DNA of 64,000 nucleotides from Bacteroidota bacterium (lineage in GTDB: Bacteria; Bacteroidota; Bacteroidia; Palsa-965): NCBI GenBank assembly GCA_003153435.1, contig PLYR01000020.1:50304-114303 (forward strand). Direction: 5' to 3'. The notes beneath the pieces were generated by a model. The model searched no databases. It had not been told where the DNA came from and worked only from the letters and a program-made list of their open reading frames with translations. Within the stretch, counting starts at the first letter, position 1. Each line of letters starts with the position of its first letter. The position numbers and the translations under genes were made by a program. Shown piece by piece: positions 9,369-16,749 of the stretch.

Positions 9369-10148
9369 ATGAATTTCAAGTCGAAAACAACATACGTACT
9401 CTTATTGATGGTTATTTTGGGATTGGGTTCTGTGACATCCTGTGTGGACCGAAGACCTGTGCAGGCTTCTGCCCCACCCCCTCCTCCACCGGTACAAGTA
9501 TATCAAATGCCACCCCCACCACCCTGGGCACCATTTTATTATCATACTGACCAGGTGAGATATTATTACTTACCGGACATGCAGTGCTATTATGATGTTT
9601 ACCTCCAGCAATACGTTTATTTCGATGGTTTTCAATGGGTTCATAACAGCTTCCCTCCTCCTTCCTATACGGGTTATGATATGAATAACTGTTACGTGGT
9701 CGTGCTTAATCAGGGAGTCAATACTCCCTGGGTGAATCATAATGCTTATGTGACCAATTATCCAAGGGGTTATTACAATAATTCTAATTCAGGAAACAAC
9801 GGTTCAGGTAATGCCGGGCAACCGAGGAGGGGTTATAATGAAAACGATAAAGCTTTTCTGACACCCAATACGGGAACCAGAGTGAATCCCACCCCGGCTC
9901 CGGCATCGACTCAGCCGAGGGAAACAACCAAGCAACAACATCAGGCAGTTCAGGAAACACCTGCGTCTGCGCCTGTTAAATCCGAGCACTATAATCAACC
10001 ACCTCCACCTCCAGAACATAGGGAGCAGCCTGCTCCCAAACCAAAAGAAAATAAACCAGCCCCTGCCCCCAAACCGGCAAAAAAGGCTCCCGCCAATACC
10101 CAACCAGGGAAACAATCTGGCAAAAAACAAGACGGAAACGGGTATTGA
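9369..10148 (+). CDS. Proline-rich lipoprotein, function unknown
   Basis: The 259-residue protein has a lipoprotein signal (VLLLMVILGLGSVTSC, Cys at about 25). Low-complexity proline runs follow (APPPPPPVQVYQ, PPPPPWAPFYYH), then a Tyr-rich central domain (residues about 50-135, with QVRYYYLPDMQCYYDVYL and FQWVHNSFPPPS), and a long Pro/Ala/Lys/Gln-rich tail ending QSGKKQDGNGY. The Tyr-rich centre looks like a small folded domain. The tail is probably disordered and cationic, and might bind peptidoglycan or polysaccharide (inference). No enzyme motif is seen. It stands alone between two T9SS genes. Confidence 0.82.
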   Translation: MNFKSKTTYVLLLMVILGLGSVTSCVDRRPVQASAPPPPPPVQVYQMPPPPPWAPFYYHTDQVRYYYLPDMQCYYDVYLQQYVYFDGFQWVHNSFPPPSYTGYDMNNCYVVVLNQGVNTPWVNHNAYVTNYPRGYYNNSNSGNNGSGNAGQPRRGYNENDKAFLTPNTGTRVNPTPAPASTQPRETTKQQHQAVQETPASAPVKSEHYNQPPPPPEHREQPAPKPKENKPAPAPKPAKKAPANTQPGKQSGKKQDGNGY

Positions 10149-10417
10149 ATCTTATTTTATTCCTAAGACCGGGATTGCTTAATCAAGTTATCCTGTGTAC
10201 CTTGTTCAGGCGGATTAAAAATCACCGCTTGCACTCACATTATCAGCATATTACAATAAATAAAAGCATTCTCCTTATTCGGAAAAAATAAGTGTTTTTT
10301 TCGACCCAACCTTTTAAAGAAAAAGCGCATCTAATGGTTAGGCCGGTTACGATCTAATCCTGTTCCTACAACACACACACAATTTATTATTATAAACCTC
10401 AGAAACTAGTAATCACG

Positions 10418-11254
10418 ATGAAAAAGAAACGACTACTCACACTAATCGGAGCAGCATCAGTCCTGGTCATTTCAGGATTTACTGCCTTAAATTCAAATGG
10501 AGCGTATACTGGCTACACAGATTCACCTGTTGATGGCCCGGGAGATTGTAGTGGATGCCACCGTGGTGGATCTGCCACACCTACCGTCACTTTTAGTGCT
10601 TCGCCTGCTTTCGGAAGCGGAAACACTTATGTTCCAAATGTAACTTATACTATTTCTGTTGGAGAAACAGGATATCCTTATTTTGGATTCGATTTTGAAA
10701 TGTGTAACAATACGACCACTACCGCAGTTGATGGTGGAGTTTTTGGTACCGTTGTTGCTCTTTGCCACCTTACAGCACCTTCCAGTCCTTACCCAACTAA
10801 TATTACACAAAATGCAAGGATCCCAACAGCGAGCAAAGCACAGTTCAAATGGAAAGCTCCTGCAAGTGGTCAATGCTATGCTTACATGTGCATGAATGGT
10901 GTAAATGGTGATGGAGGTACCAGCGGCGATAAGGCTATTCCATGGAGTCTGGTGCTTAGCCCATCCCCTGCCGGGATTTCTGAACCTGTTGAAAACAAAG
11001 CGAACCTAAGCTTCTTTCCAAACCCTGCGTCTGACAACCTGAATCTTTCCTATTTCCTGGAAAAAGCCAGCACTGTTCAGATTCAGATCTTCAATTTGGA
11101 AGGAAAGAAGGTGGCTGATTTATTTAACCAAAAGATGGATGCGGGAGCACAAACCTATACCGCAACCCTTCCAGCTGACTTAGCAAAAGGCACCTACCTG
11201 CTTAATCTCCTTATTGATGGTCAGCCAACGATGAAGAAACTCATGATCAGATAA
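10418..11254 (+). CDS. Secreted CxxCH-containing protein with T9SS sorting domain
   Basis: The 278-residue protein has a signal peptide (KKKRLLTLIGAASVLVISGFTAL), then TGYTDSPVDGPGDCSGCHRGG. The C44-x-x-C47-H48 motif is a c-type heme signature and is also typical of the 'choice-of-anchor V' (Reeler-like) secreted proteins of Bacteroidota, where it follows a Gly/Pro-rich lead. A beta-sandwich follows (residues about 55-180) and then a type A T9SS domain (FFPNPASDNLNLSYFLEKAS...GTYLLNLLIDGQ...KKLMIR). Whether heme is really attached is unproven. The 269 bp before the gene contain an A/T-rich hairpin-like stretch near 10280 but no clear promoter match. A strong terminator follows the gene. Confidence 0.85.
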   Translation: MKKKRLLTLIGAASVLVISGFTALNSNGAYTGYTDSPVDGPGDCSGCHRGGSATPTVTFSASPAFGSGNTYVPNVTYTISVGETGYPYFGFDFEMCNNTTTTAVDGGVFGTVVALCHLTAPSSPYPTNITQNARIPTASKAQFKWKAPASGQCYAYMCMNGVNGDGGTSGDKAIPWSLVLSPSPAGISEPVENKANLSFFPNPASDNLNLSYFLEKASTVQIQIFNLEGKKVADLFNQKMDAGAQTYTATLPADLAKGTYLLNLLIDGQPTMKKLMIR

Positions 11255-11268
11255 TCACTTTTGACAAT

Positions 11269-11308
11269 AAAAAAAAGCCGGTCAGCAATTTACTGACCGG
11301 CTTTTTTT
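11269..11308. terminator. Bidirectional intrinsic terminator
   Basis: A perfect 9-bp stem, GCCGGTCAG (11277-11285) and CTGACCGGC (11293-11301), encloses a 7-nt loop, with a T-run on the right (11302-11308) and an A-run on the left (11269-11276). It can therefore end both the CxxCH gene on the plus strand and the lipoprotein/GT2 operon on the minus strand. Confidence 0.92.
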
Positions 11309-11323
11309 ATTCTTAGAATTTAC

Positions 11324-11857
11324 TCAGAGGACGAATTCAATCCTCATATCGTCAATAAAAATATCTTCTTTACTGATGTTCCAGGGATAAACACTCACGA
11401 AGTTACCGAGGGCATTCGCATCATTTTTGTAGAGATTGCATTCCCCGCTAATCTCAACCCACTGCCCTGCTTTCTTAACCAGGTCCTGAATATGCTTTGC
11501 TTCCCAGAGGATATTTTTCTTTTCTCCCGCATCAACGGCAACAACGATCTTCCCCTGTGAATTCTGATTTTTCAGAAAAACCTGCATACTATACTTTACC
11601 TTTCTGATAGGAAGCGGGCTGATATCATCAAACTTCAGGCGAAGTGTTGGTCCAAAGGCGTGGACTGAATCCATTTTATAAGCAAAAACGCCCGAATATA
11701 CCGGCAACCTGCATAAATTAACGCCTAGAGTCCATCCTTTACAAGACTCAAAATCATTAAAATAGACCAGGCCTTTTTGTTTTGTAGAGTGGTTACAGGA
11801 AGCACATACAAGCAGGATGCTTGCAACTACGAACATTTTGTGATAATTCTTTTTCAT
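11324..11857 (-). CDS. Small lipoprotein with jelly-roll-like fold, unknown function
   Basis: The 177-residue protein has a lipoprotein signal (MFVVASILLVCASC, Cys at about 21) and then YFNDFESCKGWTLG...LRLKFDDISPLPIRKVKYSMQVFLKN...ILWEAKHIQDLVKKAGQWVEISGE...IFIDDMRIEFVL. The pattern (DFE..GW near the start, VSV, IFIDDMRIE near the end) resembles beta-jelly-roll carbohydrate-binding modules, but I cannot assign a family. ATG 11857 is chosen because it puts the signal peptide first. It follows the GT2 gene on the same strand (24-nt gap), so it may serve the same glycan or glycoprotein pathway. Confidence 0.7.
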   Translation of the reverse strand: MKKNYHKMFVVASILLVCASCNHSTKQKGLVYFNDFESCKGWTLGVNLCRLPVYSGVFAYKMDSVHAFGPTLRLKFDDISPLPIRKVKYSMQVFLKNQNSQGKIVVAVDAGEKKNILWEAKHIQDLVKKAGQWVEISGECNLYKNDANALGNFVSVYPWNISKEDIFIDDMRIEFVL

Positions 11858-11880
11858 AGAGCTGACTGTCAAGCTGTGTT

Positions 11881-12846
11881 TTAAAATTTTGTGTTTTCGT
11901 CTTTTTTTTCGGTGGCTGCTTTTAGAACCTCCTGATTAATTATTTTCTCTATCGAGTATTGAGCCCTATTATTTACGGAGAGGAAAATTCTCCCGATATA
12001 CTCACCAATCATGCCTATACTCATTAAAATCAATCCTCCGAAAAAAATGATGAGCAACATAAGGGAAATCCATCCCTCCGTCCTATGATCGGAGTTTAAA
12101 TACTGAATAAGATAGGCTACTGCTCCAAGGAAAGAAAGAAAGGCGATAAAAAACCCGGTACCGGTGATGAGACGCAAAGGATAGATTGAATAATTAGTCA
12201 TATGATTAATGAAGACAAACATGGACTTGATAAAATTATAATTCCCCTTTCCATGAAGTCTTTCATGGTGCGGCACCTCTACCTGGGTAATATTGGAAGT
12301 TATAGAAAGCAATGTAGCATCAACATATGAATAAGAGCTTTTGAATTCGATCATTTCGGCAACCACTTCTTTCCGGATGATCTTGAATGGAGATAGATAA
12401 AGTTCTTTCGGTTTCTGGAGAAGTTTTTCCGAAAGCTTTCCATTCACCCAACTCCCAAAATTTTTCCATGCCTTCTGCTTCTTATCAGAGAAACGAGCGT
12501 AACAGGCATCATATCCCTTCAAACATTCGGAGTACAAGATAAAAATGTCCTTGGGGGCATGCTGGAGATCATCATCCATGATGACCACATAATCGCCTTT
12601 CGCGAGTCTGAGACCTGCCAGAATCGAATTATCTTGTCCGAAATTTTTTCGGAGGCTAACCCCATTTACCGATGGATTAAGGCTACAGATCTCCGTTATT
12701 TTGTCCCAGCTTCCGTCAGTGCTTTTGTCGTTTACGAATATAACCTCATAGGAATTGAAATCACGGAAAGCCTCCAAAATAGCTTCATGTAATGGAATCA
12801 GACACAGCTCCGAGTTAAATACAGGTATTACTATGCTAATCTTCAT
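11881..12846 (-). CDS. Family 2 glycosyltransferase with two C-terminal membrane helices (DPM1/GtrB-like)
   Basis: The GT-A fold begins at residue 3 (ISIVIPVFNSE), with D40 for nucleotide binding and the DDD motif at 91-93 (IMDDDLQHAPKD) for metal/nucleotide-sugar binding. Two membrane helices follow at about 228-252 and 262-290. This is the architecture of polyprenyl-phosphate sugar transferases (dolichol-phosphate mannose synthase, GtrB, ArnC). It would make a lipid-linked sugar donor on the cytoplasmic face. The next upstream gene in the same direction is a PIG-V-like membrane mannosyltransferase, which uses such donors, so the two probably act in sequence (inference). Confidence 0.9.
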   Translation of the reverse strand: MKISIVIPVFNSELCLIPLHEAILEAFRDFNSYEVIFVNDKSTDGSWDKITEICSLNPSVNGVSLRKNFGQDNSILAGLRLAKGDYVVIMDDDLQHAPKDIFILYSECLKGYDACYARFSDKKQKAWKNFGSWVNGKLSEKLLQKPKELYLSPFKIIRKEVVAEMIEFKSSYSYVDATLLSITSNITQVEVPHHERLHGKGNYNFIKSMFVFINHMTNYSIYPLRLITGTGFFIAFLSFLGAVAYLIQYLNSDHRTEGWISLMLLIIFFGGLILMSIGMIGEYIGRIFLSVNNRAQYSIEKIINQEVLKAATEKKDENTKF

Positions 12847-12883
12847 GTTTTCTTCTAATTACCCAGTCTAATCATTTTCCGAT

Positions 12884-14293
12884 TTAGGTAAAGACCCATG
12901 CATCAGTCAAATACATATTAAAGAGGTAAGTCTGCCAAAGTATGCAGGGCAAACTTAGGATTATCAGAACAATCCATTTTTGCCTGACATTGAAATACTC
13001 TTCCAGCATGAGGAATAATGAAATGATCAGAAAAAGGAACAAACCTGAGCTCTTCATACTCCAATGTGGTTCACCATATGCTACTAAACTAAGAAACACA
13101 GTCAAGCCGCAGAGACAGGTGACAAAAAATAGTATTCTTTTAAACAAAGATACCTTTGAAAGCTTATCCGGCAGCAAAAATAGAATAATATACAGAAAGG
13201 GGACTGAGAGTGTATAACGAGAGAAACCATTAATCACATTTCCGCAGGTCAGGCTGAAATAGACAAGGTTTATGGCTATAAACAATAAGGAAATCAGGAA
13301 GAGATACTCCTTTTTATGATCTTCCTCTGAGTTAAAAAGTAGAATAGGTTTCTCCCGCCAATCTTTCCGAAGACTTTTCAGAGTGATAACAAACAAATAA
13401 ATAATTGCTGGAAGGGCCAGGAAGAAGATAGAAAAAACCGACATTCCGAATCCTTCTCTCGACCAATCTCTGATTGGATTAAAAAAACCTGATTCCGTTG
13501 GCCAGAGTTCGGTTGATTCAAAATAGGCGATGAAAGACCCTGTATATAGGTATTGAATACCGGTAACTGCAAGAAAACCAACAACACAAGGGATTAATTT
13601 GGGAGTCAAGTCTTTTATATAATGTTTCAGATCTCTGTGTCTGAAGAGCAGGATAGTATCTGCAGCAATCAAGGCTGCAATAAACATAAGCGACGAAGGC
13701 CTGGTCATCGTAAAAAGAAAAGCACCGACAGCGTAGATCCAATACTTTTTTTTGAATATTCCGTAAATTGAAACAGCCAGAGTCAGAAGAAATACCGATT
13801 CAGCGTATGGCAAATAATAAGTAATTGCAGAGGGCAACAAAAGGGCTATAGCAAGATATAGGAGATTCGCATGAGTGTCTGATTTCATCAGACTTCTCTG
13901 GAGCAGAACCAATCCAATTCCGAAAAGAATGAAATTCAAAAAGATAATCAGGATAGAATCTATACCGGAGATCTTCCAAAGAAATGGGAAAAGGGGATAA
14001 AATGCCGGCTTCTCTTTGTGGTACAAGCTTCCTTGTTTATACCCTTCATCTCTTATCTCTTTGAACAACAATCCATCCCAATGATATATTGCTTCACGTG
14101 TTAAGGGAACATAAGGCTTTCTGACCTCTTGAATTTTAAGAGTATGCCCTTTTCCGCTTCTTTCGTAGTTGGTACTGATTTTGCCAAGAGTAAAATCATA
14201 GATAGATTTCTCCTGTAGGGCGAGAAAGGTCAGCATGAACAATCCTAACACTCCTACGATAAGCAATAGCTGTTTTATAACCGGTCTTCGCAT
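12884..14293 (-). CDS. Multi-pass membrane glycosyltransferase of the PIG-V/mannosyltransferase type
   Basis: The 469-residue protein has about 10-12 hydrophobic helices. The first extracytoplasmic loop carries YHWDGLLFKEIRDEGY followed by AFYPLFPFLWK, matching the WD..Y..IA..GY and AF.PLYP motifs of the PIG-V-like GT-C family (PF04188 type). Such enzymes transfer sugars from polyprenyl-phosphate donors on the outer side of the membrane. The gene precedes the GT2/DPM1-like gene (37-nt gap), consistent with a donor-synthesis plus transfer pair. The acceptor is unknown; protein O-glycans or a lipid glycan are possible. The start MRRPVIKQLLL is well placed before helix 1. Confidence 0.78.
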   Translation of the reverse strand: MRRPVIKQLLLIVGVLGLFMLTFLALQEKSIYDFTLGKISTNYERSGKGHTLKIQEVRKPYVPLTREAIYHWDGLLFKEIRDEGYKQGSLYHKEKPAFYPLFPFLWKISGIDSILIIFLNFILFGIGLVLLQRSLMKSDTHANLLYLAIALLLPSAITYYLPYAESVFLLTLAVSIYGIFKKKYWIYAVGAFLFTMTRPSSLMFIAALIAADTILLFRHRDLKHYIKDLTPKLIPCVVGFLAVTGIQYLYTGSFIAYFESTELWPTESGFFNPIRDWSREGFGMSVFSIFFLALPAIIYLFVITLKSLRKDWREKPILLFNSEEDHKKEYLFLISLLFIAINLVYFSLTCGNVINGFSRYTLSVPFLYIILFLLPDKLSKVSLFKRILFFVTCLCGLTVFLSLVAYGEPHWSMKSSGLFLFLIISLFLMLEEYFNVRQKWIVLIILSLPCILWQTYLFNMYLTDAWVFT

Positions 14294-14360
14294 TCCTGAG
14301 TAAATGGGCAGATGTCTGGCTCTTTTATTAAGAATGAGGCTTTAAGGAAAAAGTTTTATT

Positions 14361-14672
14361 CTATCTGCCGTGTTGACGGTTCTGTTCCTTGGTCTTTTCC
14401 TTGCGAAGTTGTTTTTGAAGTGCTTCAACGACGTGGACGACAGACTCCTCAAATGAATGAGAGCACCGTTCAGCGAATAGGTCATTCCCTGGTACTATAA
14501 GTTTAATTTCACAGATTTTATTCTCCTTTTCACTTGAATTTACAAGCTTAAAGTGGACATCGGCAGCGATAATTCTATCATTGAAATGACTAAGGCTGTT
14601 GACCTTTTCAGTAACAAAATTGATCAGTTCAGGTTTGGCACTGAAGTCAAGGGATCGTATTTCTATTTGCAT
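14361..14672 (-). CDS. hpf: Ribosome hibernation-promoting factor, short form
   Basis: The 103-residue protein of the HPF/RaiA (sigma-54 modulation) family begins MQIEIRSLDFSAKPEL and has the beta-alpha-beta-beta-beta-alpha pattern with ADVHFKL and CEIKLIVPGNDLFAE, followed by SFEESVVHVVEALQKQL. Its length and basic tail (RKEKTKEQNRQHGR) are those of the short, YhbH-type factor that dimerises 70S ribosomes with a partner, rather than the long form with its own dimerisation domain. It is transcribed divergently from ppk2, with 93 bp between the two starts. Both genes are typically linked to starvation. Confidence 0.92.
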   Translation of the reverse strand: MQIEIRSLDFSAKPELINFVTEKVNSLSHFNDRIIAADVHFKLVNSSEKENKICEIKLIVPGNDLFAERCSHSFEESVVHVVEALQKQLRKEKTKEQNRQHGR

Positions 14673-14753
14673 AAAAAGGTTTTAGCTGCAAGTTATAAAA
14701 TCTTTCCCTGCCAAGGCCAAAAACCGGGAAAATATACAATCCGCACAAAGAAT

Positions 14754-14761
14754 TATCTTTG
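14754..14761 (+). promoter_or_regulatory. -7 element immediately before ppk2
   Basis: TATCTTTG (TAnnTTTG consensus) ends only 5 nt before the ATG chosen for ppk2. If it is used, transcription would begin at or next to the ATG and the mRNA would be leaderless or nearly so. No TTTG sits at the -33 spacing. Confidence 0.4.
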
Positions 14762-14765
14762 TTTC

Positions 14766-15497
14766 ATGCATAACCTGAAAAAAGAGTCCACTCTTCCAAA
14801 GTCCAGTATTGATCAAAAATCTGCCGAGGCAGAAACTGAAGTATTCAAAGAAAAACTCTTTGAGCTCCAAAACTTACTCTACGCAAATCAAAAGCACAGT
14901 TTGCTGATTATCCTTCAAGGCATGGATGCATCTGGTAAAGACGGGACCGTAAGGCATGTGTTTTCAAGTATGAACCCGATGGGAGTAAATGTCAAAGCAT
15001 TTAAGGCGCCTACGGCTGAGGAAAAATCACATGACTTCCTATGGAGAATTTATCAGCATGTTCCTCCAGAGGGGATGATTGCTATTTTTAACCGGTCCCA
15101 TTATGAAGACATACTTGTTCCTGTCACACACAAGGATCTTGACATGAAAATCATAGAACGTAGATATGGAATAATTAACAGTTTTGAGGAAAGTCTTGAG
15201 GATTCAGGAACGATTATTTTGAAATTTTTCCTTCATGTTTCAAAAGAAGAACAAAAGCGGAGACTTGAAGAACGCCTTACAAAACCAAGAAAAAAATGGA
15301 AATATGATCCGGCAGATGACGCAGAGCGGCCTAATTGGTCAACATATATGAAAACTTACGAAACCATATTTGATCGCTGTGGCAAAGAAAGGCCCTGGAT
15401 AATTGTTCCATCTGACAAAAAATGGTACAGGAATTATGTCATCGCAAAAAAAATCACAAAAACCCTTGAAGGGCTAAAAATGAAGTACCCGTCTTGA
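14766..15497 (+). CDS. ppk2: PPK2-family polyphosphate kinase
   Basis: The 243-residue, single-domain PPK2 uses polyphosphate to phosphorylate nucleotides. Visible are the Walker A GMDASGKDG (residues 52-60), the acidic FNRSHYEDILVP (about 108-119) as Walker B region, and the lid RLTKPRKKWKYDPAD (about 173-188) with basic residues that bind polyP; the family's RPWIIVPSDKKWYRN lies near 215. The start at ATG 14766 fits the family N-terminus. An in-frame extension upstream would cross the divergent hpf gene. Whether it prefers NMP or NDP cannot be told from motifs alone. It ends exactly where the GH5 gene on the other strand ends (15497/15498). Confidence 0.92.
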   Translation: MHNLKKESTLPKSSIDQKSAEAETEVFKEKLFELQNLLYANQKHSLLIILQGMDASGKDGTVRHVFSSMNPMGVNVKAFKAPTAEEKSHDFLWRIYQHVPPEGMIAIFNRSHYEDILVPVTHKDLDMKIIERRYGIINSFEESLEDSGTIILKFFLHVSKEEQKRRLEERLTKPRKKWKYDPADDAERPNWSTYMKTYETIFDRCGKERPWIIVPSDKKWYRNYVIAKKITKTLEGLKMKYPS

Positions 15498-16712
15498 TCA
15501 ATTCGGAGGATGTCTTTTAACCGCCAGTATTTCGTACAAATCCTTATCTCTTACAAGCAGGTTTGCATGGGCAGCCTGAAGGAATTCAGACATCCCTAGT
15601 AAGGTTTCTTCCCTGGTTGGTCTGTGGGCATGATCTGGATACTTGAACCAGCTCATTATTTTCATCCAATGCTCACCGGGCTGAATAATATTCAGGTTCG
15701 GAAACCTAGAATGGACCCTTTTCCAGGACCAATAGCACCATCCTGAAAATCCATTCTCCGGATCCTCCATTACGTCTCGTGTGTGGCGAATTAGGTCATA
15801 ATTGTTTTCTCCCCATTCTCCACACCACACCGGGACATTCAAATCCTTCCCAAGTTTCGCAAATGCTTTTACCTTAACCTCCGGTTTTCCCCCCAGCCAG
15901 GTATAGATATGAAAACTAAAAGCCAGATTCGAATCTGGAAGGGCACTAAATTCCGTGAAGCGCTTTGCAAAGTTTGCACCTTCCAGTATAACAAGATGAT
16001 TTTTATCATTCTCCCTGATACCTGAAATTATCTGTGCATACAGATTTACAAGTTTCCGGTCCTTGGGAGGAACAGGCTCATTTAACAGATCGTAACCAGC
16101 AACAGTGGTATTGAAGGCATAATGCTTTGAAATAGCTTTCCAGAGTAAAATCGTTTTCTTTCTGGATTTCTCGTTTTTCCAGAGCAGCTCATGTTTGGTA
16201 TGATCTGCAATAAAAAATATACTTTGCCCCCCAGGAGCAGCATGCATATCAATTACAGCATAGATGCCATATTTTTTACACCAGCCCACAACAGAATCCA
16301 GAATAGCCCAACCGGGGCTCCGCTCTGAAATCGAGTCTCCGTTAAAATCAAAAATCCGGTAATTAAAAGGTAGTCTGACCACATTAAAACCTGCTTCCGA
16401 GATCTCTTCAATATCCCTTTCGGCAATCATATTTAGAAATACGGATTTCGCAAACTTTTCAGTCTCCTCCTTACCTACAAGTTCTGAGAATCTTTTCTTA
16501 ACACGTGTCTGTGATTTGAACCCATCACCCCACATCCATCCCTCCCAAAGCAACCACCCCCCTAAATTAACACCTCGCAGAAGGATTGCATTTCCAGAAC
16601 TATCTTTCAATGACCTCCCCTCTCTATGCAAAAATCGATCGGGTGTGTTTTGGGAGAGGGTAAGAAAGGAGATGGTGAAGAAAAGAAAAGAGAATAAAAT
16701 CTTATTTATCAT
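15498..16712 (-). CDS. Secreted family 5 glycoside hydrolase
   Basis: The 404-residue protein has a signal peptide (KILFSFLFFTISFLTLS). The (beta/alpha)8 catalytic domain opens with LLRGVNLGGWLLWEGW. The acid/base E212 is in DLLNEPVPP and the nucleophile E299 is in VWCGEWGEN; H157 (IDMHAAPGG), H268 and Y270 (SFHIYTW) line the active site as in clan GH-A. The opening RGVNLGGW resembles the exo-beta-glucanase branch of GH5, but substrate (beta-1,3, beta-1,4 or mixed glucan) is not certain. It has no T9SS domain and no lipobox, so it is likely periplasmic. I chose ATG 16712 because the signal begins there; a longer frame overlaps the upstream phosphatase gene. Confidence 0.9.
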   Translation of the reverse strand: MINKILFSFLFFTISFLTLSQNTPDRFLHREGRSLKDSSGNAILLRGVNLGGWLLWEGWMWGDGFKSQTRVKKRFSELVGKEETEKFAKSVFLNMIAERDIEEISEAGFNVVRLPFNYRIFDFNGDSISERSPGWAILDSVVGWCKKYGIYAVIDMHAAPGGQSIFFIADHTKHELLWKNEKSRKKTILLWKAISKHYAFNTTVAGYDLLNEPVPPKDRKLVNLYAQIISGIRENDKNHLVILEGANFAKRFTEFSALPDSNLAFSFHIYTWLGGKPEVKVKAFAKLGKDLNVPVWCGEWGENNYDLIRHTRDVMEDPENGFSGWCYWSWKRVHSRFPNLNIIQPGEHWMKIMSWFKYPDHAHRPTREETLLGMSEFLQAAHANLLVRDKDLYEILAVKRHPPN

Positions 16713-16733
16713 ACTCAATGGCTGAAACTCCGG

Positions 16734-16741
16734 CAAAAGTA
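16734..16741 (-). promoter_or_regulatory. Candidate -7 element of the GH5 gene
   Basis: On the minus strand this reads TACTTTTG (TAnnTTTG consensus), 21 nt upstream of ATG 16712. No -33 TTTG at the usual 19-21 bp. If real, the GH5 gene has its own promoter, separate from the phosphatase genes upstream. Confidence 0.35.
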
Positions 16742-16749
16742 CAATTCTT

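Noticed and set aside
10270..10320. A terminator after the proline-rich lipoprotein gene (CGGAAAAAA...TTTTTTTCG)
   Set aside because: The pairing is A/T-rich and weak, lies over 120 bp after the stop, and lacks a GC-rich stem.
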